A DNA stretch of 64,000 nt from Nocardia kruczakiae NBRC 101016 (GTDB lineage Bacteria; Actinomycetota; Actinomycetes; Mycobacteriales; Mycobacteriaceae), in the NCBI RefSeq assembly GCF_001612965.1, contig NZ_BDBL01000030.1, positions 1-64,000 on the forward strand, in the 5' to 3' direction. A model generated the notes under the pieces. The model saw nothing but the letters and a program-made list of their open reading frames with translations, made no database searches and was not told the DNA's origin. Position 1 is the stretch's first letter; every line of letters begins with the position of its first letter. Shown here one piece after another: positions 58,313 through 64,000 of the stretch. The position numbers and the translations under genes were made by a program.

Positions 58313-59526
58313 GCGGCGGCGGCAAACCCCTGGACGGCATCCGCGTCCTCGAGGTCGCGATGTACGGATTCGTCCCCTCGGCCGGCGCGGTGCTGGCCGA
58401 ATGGGGCGCGGACGTGGTGAAGGTGGAGCACGCCCGCACCGGTGATCCACAGCGCGGGTTGCGCCAGATCGGCCGATTGAAGGTCGAGGGCGATCCGAAC
58501 CCCAATATCGAACACGCCAATCGCGGCAAACGCAGTATCGGGCTGGACATGTCGGTCCCCGAGGGGCGCGAGGTGATCTACGAGCTCGCGAAGACGGCCG
58601 ATGTGTTCCTCACCAGTTTCCTGCCGCAGGCGCGCGCCAAATTCGGTATCGATGTCGACGACATCCGTGCGGTGAAGCCGGATATCGTCTACGCGCGCGG
58701 CAGCGCGCTGGGACCGCGCGGCGAGGAATCGACCAAGGGCGGCTTCGATATGACCGCCTTCTGGTGCCGGGGGTCGGTCGCCGCGACCATCACCCCGGAA
58801 GGGATGGACGGGCTGATCTCCCCGCCCGGGCCGGCGTTCGGCGACACCATCTCCGGAACGAATCTCGCGGGCGGCATCGCGGCGGCGCTGCTGAAACGCG
58901 AACGGACCGGCGAACCATCGGTGGTCGACGTCTCGCTGCTGGGCAGCGGCCTGTGGTCCATGGGTCACACCATCGCGCTGTCTGGGCATCTGCGGCAGCC
59001 GTTGATCGCGCCCGCTCCCGGTTCGCACGGGGCGCCGACCAATCCGCTGTCGGGTCTCTACGAAACCGCCGACGGCCGCTACCTCTCGCTGGTCATGTTG
59101 CAGCCCACCAAGTTCTGGGCCGACGTCATGCGCCATATCGATCGCCCGGAGCTGGCCGACGATCCGCGCTTCGCCACCGCGGAGTCGATCGCCGCCAATA
59201 CCGAAGCGGGCGTAGCCATTCTGCGCGAGGCGATCGGACAGCGCACCCTCGCCGAATGGACCGAGAAGCTGGCGACCATGGCAGGACCGTGGGCGCCGGT
59301 GCAGGACAGCCTGCAGGTCGGGTCCGATCCGCAGATCCGCGCCAACGACTACCTGGTGCGGGTCGGCAGCCTCGAAATGGTCGCCAACCCGGTGCAATTC
59401 GATCTCACCGCACCCGATACCGGGCCCGGTCCGGAATTCGCGGCGCATACCGAGGAAGTGCTGCTGGAGCTGGGATTGGACTGGGATCGCATCATCGCGC
59501 TCAAGACCGCCGGCGCCATCACGTAG
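58309..59526 (+). CDS. CaiB/BaiF family (class III) CoA transferase
   Basis: A 405-residue class III CoA transferase. It has GIRVLEVAMYGFVPSAGAVL, EWGADVVKVEHARTGDPQRG, HANRGKRSIGLDMS, and FDMTAFWCRGSVAATITPEG as the region with the catalytic Asp. The ATG at 58309 overlaps the aldehyde dehydrogenase stop (ATGA). It is the second such enzyme in the window. Here it most probably loads CoA on the acid made by the preceding aldehyde dehydrogenase. Confidence 0.9.
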   Translation: MSGGGKPLDGIRVLEVAMYGFVPSAGAVLAEWGADVVKVEHARTGDPQRGLRQIGRLKVEGDPNPNIEHANRGKRSIGLDMSVPEGREVIYELAKTADVFLTSFLPQARAKFGIDVDDIRAVKPDIVYARGSALGPRGEESTKGGFDMTAFWCRGSVAATITPEGMDGLISPPGPAFGDTISGTNLAGGIAAALLKRERTGEPSVVDVSLLGSGLWSMGHTIALSGHLRQPLIAPAPGSHGAPTNPLSGLYETADGRYLSLVMLQPTKFWADVMRHIDRPELADDPRFATAESIAANTEAGVAILREAIGQRTLAEWTEKLATMAGPWAPVQDSLQVGSDPQIRANDYLVRVGSLEMVANPVQFDLTAPDTGPGPEFAAHTEEVLLELGLDWDRIIALKTAGAIT

Positions 59527-59548
59527 TTCCCGCAGGAAGGCTGACGGC

Positions 59549-60736
59549 ATGCCCTGTGTCGCATCGATCGGAACCTATCTGCCCTGCTGGGGCGGACCTC
59601 GCGGCCGCGTTCCCGGCGCGGACGAGGATGCGGTGACCCTGGCGGTGGAGGCCGGGCGGGCCGCCCTGTCGGGCGCCCCGCGCGCCACCGCCTACGTCGA
59701 GCGCGTCGTCGTGGTGAGCCGGGATCTGCCGCTGCTGGAGAGCAGCAATGCCGCGGTGCTGCTGGCCGGGCTGGGTCTGGATCCCGAACTCGAGGTGATC
59801 GAACGGCTCGGCGGCGCGCCCGCGACACTCGACGCGCTCAGCTCCGCCCGCCCGCGCACGCTGATCATCGGCGTCGACCTGGATCCGGCCGGGGCGGCGG
59901 CGGCTCTGGTCGCCGAGCGCGGATTGGCGGTGCGGACCGCGGCCCGGGTGGCGCGTAGCCTGCCGGTGCGCACCCGCAACGCCACCGGCGACGTCCACGA
60001 CTACGGCGATCCGCGGCTGCTGCACGAGCGGGGCCTGCTGGCATCACTGGCCGCGGCGTGGGTGGATACGCCGGTGATCGTGTCGGGCGTCGACCACGCG
60101 CAGGCGGCTCACCTGTGCGTCGGTGATCCGCCGCGACTGCCGACGACGGGGGCCGGGTCGAGTCTGTTCGCCCTTGCGGCACTGGCCGACTGGGAACAGA
60201 CGGGTCTGCTGGTCGGGGTCGAGCAGGCCAGTCTGTCGGGGGTCACGGTGTCTGCCGGGCCCGTGCGGGTGTACCGGCGGGAACCGGCGGTGCGAACCGA
60301 ACCGGAGGCGGTCGCGGTACCGGGTGCCGACATCCCGATCTCGCTGGCCGCCTACGAGCGGGCCTTCGAGGCCAAGGTGCGCTGGGAGGCCGGTCGCCAC
60401 CCGGGCCGCGACGAGCTGGATTTCCCACCGCGCTACCGCCTCGGCGAAGATGGCAGCCTCAGCACCGACTACACGCTGATTCCCTTGCCGCGCAGCGGAA
60501 CCGTGTACACCGAGGTGACGGTCCACGTGCCGGTGCCCGGGCTGCGGACACCGTATTCGCTGGTGATCGTCGAACTCGACGAGGTGGACGTGCGGGCACT
60601 GGTGAAGGTCACCGGAACCGATCCGGGCACGGTCCGCATCGGCGACCGCGGGCGCATGGTGCTGCGCCGGGTCGCGGTGCGCTCCGGGGTGCCGGATTAC
60701 GGGTACGCATTCGAGCCGGATACGGAGGCGGTATGA
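59549..60736 (+). CDS. degenerate HMG-CoA-synthase/thiolase-like protein with C-terminal OB (DUF35-like) domain
   Basis: The 395-residue product begins like a ketoacyl-synthase/HMG-CoA-synthase half: VASIGTYLPCWGGPRGRVPG, DAVTLAVEAGRAAL, VERVVVVSRDLPLLESSNAA, and RTLIIGVDLDPAGAAAALVA. There is no nucleophilic Cys at the expected place. After about residue 270 it has a DUF35-like OB fold (RYRLGEDGSLSTDYTLIPLP, then TVYTEVTVHVPVPGLRTPYS and VRIGDRGRMVLRRV). Such degenerate synthase plus OB proteins pair with true thiolases as scaffold or acyl-channel subunits. It overlaps the thiolase gene by four bases. Confidence 0.72.
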   Translation: MPCVASIGTYLPCWGGPRGRVPGADEDAVTLAVEAGRAALSGAPRATAYVERVVVVSRDLPLLESSNAAVLLAGLGLDPELEVIERLGGAPATLDALSSARPRTLIIGVDLDPAGAAAALVAERGLAVRTAARVARSLPVRTRNATGDVHDYGDPRLLHERGLLASLAAAWVDTPVIVSGVDHAQAAHLCVGDPPRLPTTGAGSSLFALAALADWEQTGLLVGVEQASLSGVTVSAGPVRVYRREPAVRTEPEAVAVPGADIPISLAAYERAFEAKVRWEAGRHPGRDELDFPPRYRLGEDGSLSTDYTLIPLPRSGTVYTEVTVHVPVPGLRTPYSLVIVELDEVDVRALVKVTGTDPGTVRIGDRGRMVLRRVAVRSGVPDYGYAFEPDTEAV

Positions 60737-61893
60737 GACGGGTGGCGTTGGTCGGTGCCGGGATGACGCCGTTCGCCGAACATTTCGCGCTCGGCATCAA
60801 GGATCTGCTGCCGATGGCCTTCGCCGAATGCGCGGCGTCGGTGGACAAGGGCATCGCGAAGTCCGACCTGCAGGCGGCGTGGTTCGGCGCGATGGGCACC
60901 CCGGACGGATTCCCCTCGGGCATTCTCGCCGACGTGCTCGGCGTGCCGGACCTCCAGGTCACGCGCGTCGAAAACTCCTGTGCCACCGGCAATGACGCGG
61001 TGCGCAACGCCTTGTACGCCATCGCCTCCGGTGCCTACGATGTGGCACTCGTGATCGGTGCGGACAAACTCCGCGAAACCGCCTCCAAGGACATGTTGTG
61101 GGAGTGGGAGGCGATGACCCGCGATATGGCGTGGGACTACCCGCTCGGGCTGATCGCACCGGCCGGCTTCGCCCTGCACGTCGCCCGCTATCTGCACGAA
61201 TCACCCGCCGGCCGAGAACATCTGGGCATGATCGCGGTGAAGAACCACCGTCACGGCGCGTCGAATCCCAAGGCGCGCTTGCGGTTCGAGATCTCGTTGG
61301 AGCAGGCCCTCGCGGCTCCGATGGTGGTGGATCCGTTCGGCGTGTACGACTGCGCCCCGCAGAGCGACGGTGCCGCCGCGCTGATCCTCGCCGCCGACGA
61401 TGTGGTGGACCGCTACACCGATCGGCCGGTCTGGATCAGGGGAGTGGGCCTGGGCCTGGATTCGGTGATGCACCAGCACAAACGGGATATGACCACATTC
61501 CCGGCGACGGTCCGCGCCGCGAAACAGGCCTTCGCGATGGCGGGGCTCACCCCGGCCGATATCGATGTCGCGGAGGTGCACGACTTTTTCACGGGCATCG
61601 AACTGATCAGCTACGAGGACCTCGGTTTCGCCGACCGCTTCGAGGCCTGCAAACTGGTCGACACGGGCGCGACCAGCGTGGGTGGCCCGTTGCCGGTGAA
61701 TCCGAGCGGCGGATTGAAATCCAAGGGCCATCCGCCGGGGGCGACCGGTGTGGCGCAGTGCGTGGAGTTGTTCGAGCAGTTGCGTGGTCACGCCGTCAAT
61801 CAGGTCGACGGGGCGCGAATCGGGTTGGCGCACAACCTCGGCGGCCCCACGGCGGTGTCGGCGGTGACGATTCTGGAGGGTCCCCACGGCTGA
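60733..61893 (+). CDS. thiolase (acetyl-CoA acetyltransferase family, SCP-x-like)
   Basis: The 386-residue thiolase has its nucleophile in VENSCATGNDAVRNALYAIA (Cys about residue 81). The acid/base motifs are EVHDFFTGIELISYEDLGFA and NPSGGLKSKGHPPGATGVAQ, carrying the GHPPGATG His. It matches the bacterial/archaeal thiolase-DUF35 type, not the classical beta-ketothiolase with a second Cys. It would cleave a 3-ketoacyl-CoA, shortening the chain by two or three carbons. The ATG at 60733 overlaps the partner's stop (ATGA), suggesting a complex. Confidence 0.9.
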   Translation: MRRVALVGAGMTPFAEHFALGIKDLLPMAFAECAASVDKGIAKSDLQAAWFGAMGTPDGFPSGILADVLGVPDLQVTRVENSCATGNDAVRNALYAIASGAYDVALVIGADKLRETASKDMLWEWEAMTRDMAWDYPLGLIAPAGFALHVARYLHESPAGREHLGMIAVKNHRHGASNPKARLRFEISLEQALAAPMVVDPFGVYDCAPQSDGAAALILAADDVVDRYTDRPVWIRGVGLGLDSVMHQHKRDMTTFPATVRAAKQAFAMAGLTPADIDVAEVHDFFTGIELISYEDLGFADRFEACKLVDTGATSVGGPLPVNPSGGLKSKGHPPGATGVAQCVELFEQLRGHAVNQVDGARIGLAHNLGGPTAVSAVTILEGPHG

Positions 61894-61894
61894 G

Positions 61895-62278
61895 ATGTCT
61901 CCGCGCTGCGAATCCGAGGTCGTCGCGCTCGTCACCGGGCGCGTGGCCCGGCGGCGTGTGGTACTGGATTGGGCCGCCCATTATGTCGGCCGCGACGGAA
62001 CGGTGCATGTCGTCTGTGACGGGACGCTGGCTCCGGCGCTGGTGAGTTCGATCATGGTCGGCATGTTCGTCGACGCCGAACAGGTCGAACATGCCGATTT
62101 CGCGCAGACCGCGATGCTGCTGTCGCCGCACGGCTGCAACTGGACGTGGCAGCACCTGCCCTTCGGCGCCGTCGGGCACGCGGTGGCCCTGGCGCGGCGC
62201 AAGAGCCTGCTCGCGGTGGTGCCGGCGCGGTCGCAATTGCTCCGGCCGCCGTCGGTCCGGATCGTCTGCCCGCAGTGA
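61895..62278 (+). CDS. uncharacterised 127-residue protein following the thiolase
   Basis: The frame starts one base after the thiolase stop and has normal high third-position G/C. It reads VALVTGRVARRRVVLDWAAH, then GTVHVVCDGTLAPAL and a Trp/His-rich HGCNWTWQHLPFGAVGHAVA. The VVLDWAAHYV helix followed by a beta strand faintly recalls the start of universal stress proteins, but the rest does not match. No membrane or signal segment is visible. Co-transcription with the thiolase is likely, but I cannot assign a function. Confidence 0.5.
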   Translation: MSPRCESEVVALVTGRVARRRVVLDWAAHYVGRDGTVHVVCDGTLAPALVSSIMVGMFVDAEQVEHADFAQTAMLLSPHGCNWTWQHLPFGAVGHAVALARRKSLLAVVPARSQLLRPPSVRIVCPQ

Positions 62279-62312
62279 GTGTCACTGCGCTACCCGGCAA
62301 TCGGCAGCTGTG

Positions 62313-62335
62313 GGACACCTGTCCGAACTATAGTT
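62313..62335. promoter_or_regulatory. two adjacent palindromes upstream of an HSL-type esterase
   Basis: GGACA-CC-TGTCC (62313-62324) is a perfect five-base inverted repeat. It is followed at once by the perfect palindrome AACTATAGTT (62326-62335), which includes a TATAGT -10-like box. The esterase start is 28 bases downstream. A regulator binding the first repeat would sit on the promoter. No nearby regulator is obvious. Confidence 0.4.
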
Positions 62336-62363
62336 TCGTTTCGGGTGTGAGAAGGAGATCGCG

Positions 62364-63308
62364 ATGGACCTGTCTCTCGTAGCGCCGGAACTGCGCGGAC
62401 CCGCGCGCTGGTTGCCGCCGCTGACGATCGGCCGCCGCTGGGCATTACGCCTGGTGCGCCTGGCCGCCGCCCACCGGCCCGCCCGACGGGTAGCGGGCGT
62501 GCGCGTCGAGCATCTCGCGGCCGGCCGCGTACCGCTGCGGATGTATCGCCCCACCGGTGCCCATTCGCCGGTCGCGGTGTTGTGGATCCACGGCGGCGGC
62601 TACGTCCTGGGCAGCCCGGTCCAGGACGACACCTTCTGCTCGATCACCGCCCGCGACCTCGGCGTCACGATCGTCTCGGTCGACTATCGCCTCGCACCCG
62701 AACATCCCTTCCCGGCTCCGCTGCAGGACTGCTGGATCGCATGGATGTGGCTGCAGCGCAACGCTTCCCGATTCGGTGTCGACCCCGCCCGGGTGGTTCT
62801 CGGTGGACAGAGCGCCGGCGGTGGACTGGCCGCGTGCCTGTGCCAGCGCCTCGTCGCCGACGGCGGCTCCCGCCCCGCCGCCCTCTGGCTGAGCGCGCCG
62901 ATGCTCGACGACCGCACCGCCGCCCGCCGCGACCTGGACGCCCTGCGGCATCTCGGCTGGACCAACGACAACAACCTCTACGGCTGGAGCAGCTACCTCG
63001 CCACCCCGCCCGGCGCCTCCGACGTGCCCGAATTCGCCGTTGCCGCCCGCCGCGACGACCTCACCGGCACCCCGCCCACCTGGATCGGCGTCGGCACCAT
63101 AGACCTGTTCCACGACGAGGACGTGGCCTACGCCGAGCGTCTTCGCGCGGCGGGCGTGGAGGTGGAACTCGACATCGTGCCGGGCGCGCCCCACGGTTTC
63201 GACAGCTGGGCGCCGGGGGCGGGACTTGCGCGGGAATTCCATGCACGGGCCCGGCGCTGGCTGGCTACGACGATGGGGTTGACCGTTCACGAGCGCGCGC
63301 GTCCCTGA
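62364..63308 (+). CDS. alpha/beta hydrolase, HSL (GDXG) family esterase
   Basis: A 314-residue HSL-family hydrolase. It has VLWIHGGGYVLGSPVQDD (oxyanion HGGG), VDYRLAPEHPFPAPLQDCWI, VVLGGQSAGGGLAACLCQRL (nucleophile Ser in GQSAG), a catalytic Asp in GTIDLFHDEDVAYAERLRAA, and PGAPHGFDSWAPGA carrying the His. The classical GDSAG reads GQSAG here. The ATG at 62364 follows GAAGGAG. It is separated from the thiolase unit by 85 bases with its own palindromes. It could hydrolyse an ester or lactone. Confidence 0.9.
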   Translation: MDLSLVAPELRGPARWLPPLTIGRRWALRLVRLAAAHRPARRVAGVRVEHLAAGRVPLRMYRPTGAHSPVAVLWIHGGGYVLGSPVQDDTFCSITARDLGVTIVSVDYRLAPEHPFPAPLQDCWIAWMWLQRNASRFGVDPARVVLGGQSAGGGLAACLCQRLVADGGSRPAALWLSAPMLDDRTAARRDLDALRHLGWTNDNNLYGWSSYLATPPGASDVPEFAVAARRDDLTGTPPTWIGVGTIDLFHDEDVAYAERLRAAGVEVELDIVPGAPHGFDSWAPGAGLAREFHARARRWLATTMGLTVHERARP

Positions 63309-63330
63309 TCATCGTTTCTCCGACCACGTT

Positions 63331-63348
63331 TGCGTCGGTCCCGACGCA
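63331..63348 (+). terminator. stem-loop downstream of the esterase gene
   Basis: TGCGTCGG-TC-CCGACGCA is a perfect inverted repeat 22 bases after the esterase stop, in the gap between convergent genes. It could form a GC-rich hairpin. No T-run follows, as is usual in actinomycetes, so its terminator function is only likely. Confidence 0.4.
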
Positions 63349-63452
63349 GGTGTCGCCCCATCGGGCTCCGAACTGACTCCGCGGTGTAGTTCATGGCGCT
63401 GCATGGTGTTCGACAGAATCGAATACATTGCGAGCCAGCGACTTTCGCGTCG

Positions 63453-64000
63453 TCAGCTCCGGGTGTTCTTGCGGTGGGTGGCGTTGAAGCGTGCTTTCTT
63501 CTGGCGGTTACCGCAGGTGTTCATATCGCACCATTTGCGGGTGCGGCTCTGGCTGGTGTCGAAGAAGGCGGCTCGGCACGTCGGCGAAGCGCACAAGGCC
63601 AATTTTCCGTCTCGCTCGCCGGAGATGATGTCGATCGCGTCGGCGGCGATGACGCCCAGTGCGTCTTCGACGCAGGAGGGCGAACTGAGCCGCCATCGGC
63701 GATGGCCCTCGGGCGTCAGGATTGCCGCGGCCCGGCCCTGAATGCTGCCGTCGTTGATGATTCGGACGGCAGACGCGGGAAGCGCGTCGCCGAGTGCGGC
63801 CGCTGTCGCGGCGGCGTGTATTGCTTCCCTCAATTCCCGGGCCAGGTCGAGCTGGGCGGGGGTGCAGGAATCGACGGCCAGGCCGTTCACCTCCAGCCAA
63901 TCGACGAGTCGCTGCGGTGTGGGAATGCGTTCCACAGGCTCGCCGTGCCGCTCCGACAGAGTGCCCGTGAAGCTGGTCGCCAGCACGGTGCCGAGGCGGA
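63453..64000 (-). CDS. CGNR zinc-finger (ABATE domain) transcriptional regulator, truncated at the window edge
   Basis: The minus-strand frame is open to the right edge. It has the ABATE stress-sensing domain (TPQRLVDWLEVNGLAVDSCT; LDLARELREAIHAAATAAAL) and ends with the CGNR zinc finger. In the finger, LCASPTCRAAFFDTSQSRTR precedes CDMNTCGNRQKKARFNATHR, with four Cys for zinc and the diagnostic CGNR. In-frame codons upstream of the GTG at 63986 continue the family pattern, so the true start lies beyond the window. The regulated genes are not evident. It is convergent with the esterase. Confidence 0.85.
   Translation of the reverse strand, partial: RLGTVLATSFTGTLSERHGEPVERIPTPQRLVDWLEVNGLAVDSCTPAQLDLARELREAIHAAATAAALGDALPASAVRIINDGSIQGRAAAILTPEGHRRWRLSSPSCVEDALGVIAADAIDIISGERDGKLALCASPTCRAAFFDTSQSRTRKWCDMNTCGNRQKKARFNATHRKNTRS

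Noticed and set aside
1..64000. Mobile elements, CRISPR arrays, tRNA or rRNA genes
   Set aside because: I looked for transposase or integrase frames, direct-repeat arrays and tRNA-like cloverleaf ends and saw none. A tRNA search program could still find one, for instance in the gap at 8346-8713.

Overview
The window looks like chromosome from a high-GC mycolic-acid-type actinomycete, most likely Nocardia, Rhodococcus or a relative. The evidence is very strong G/C third-position bias, frequent GTG starts, a SigF-type sigma factor, a PAS-ANTAR protein, a mycofactocin-type short-chain dehydrogenase, CaiB-type CoA transferases and several TetR regulators. I see no rRNA, tRNA, CRISPR array, transposase, integrase or phage gene. 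The genus is an inference from gene content.

Positions 1-10.5 kb are a mixed, mostly non-catabolic region. It holds a truncated SCO6745-like gene, a remnant of a cation antiporter, and a tightly overlapping three-gene cassette (CocE-type hydrolase, HSL-type hydrolase, ATP-grasp ligase). Next come a methyltransferase divergent from an alpha/beta-hydrolase-LuxR fusion, a DoxX protein, a SigF-like sigma factor, a PAS-ANTAR protein and a second methyltransferase.

Positions 10.5-62 kb are essentially one large catabolic island for an alicyclic, isoprenoid or steroid-like acid. The substrate is not identifiable from sequence. Block A (minus strand, 22.5 to 11.1 kb) is a nine-gene operon: SMP-30-like propeller, SDR, Rieske oxygenase, Baeyer-Villiger-type monooxygenase, MFE-2-like SDR, ThDP enzyme, aldehyde dehydrogenase, TauD-type dioxygenase and SDR. 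Block B (25.4-30.7 kb) has two heteromeric acyl-CoA dehydrogenase pairs and an enoyl-CoA hydratase, divergent from a FadR-type GntR regulator. Block C (30.7-36.5 kb) has an acyl-CoA ligase and SDR divergent from two CoA transferases and a hydratase. Block D (37.7-43.4 kb) has an acyl-CoA dehydrogenase, an APH-like kinase, a hydratase and a quinone-oxidoreductase-like enzyme, divergent from an SDR and a TetR. Block E (minus strand, 56.6 to 47.7 kb) is a ten-gene operon: a second TauD-SDR module, a mycofactocin-type SDR, ferredoxin, P450, a DUF35-thiolase fusion, a hydrolase, DoxX and two HIBADH-like enzymes. Block F (56.8-62.3 kb) runs divergently with an aldehyde dehydrogenase, a CaiB transferase, a degenerate HMG-CoA-synthase-like/OB protein and a thiolase.

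The blocks appear co-regulated. A 36-bp element, 28/36 identical, lies at 22660-22695 and 25388-25423. Its palindromic core (ATCCT-N4-AGGAT type) recurs in the divergent promoters at 33064 and 41879. The neighbouring GntR protein is the natural candidate regulator. Two TetR genes have perfect inverted repeats in front of them. In outline, oxygenases and dehydrogenases would open and oxidise the substrate, ligases and transferases would make CoA esters, the ACAD/hydratase/SDR/thiolase set would do beta-oxidation, and the DUF35-thiolase fusion may do retro-aldol side-chain cleavage.

The right end holds an HSL-type esterase and a truncated CGNR zinc-finger regulator.
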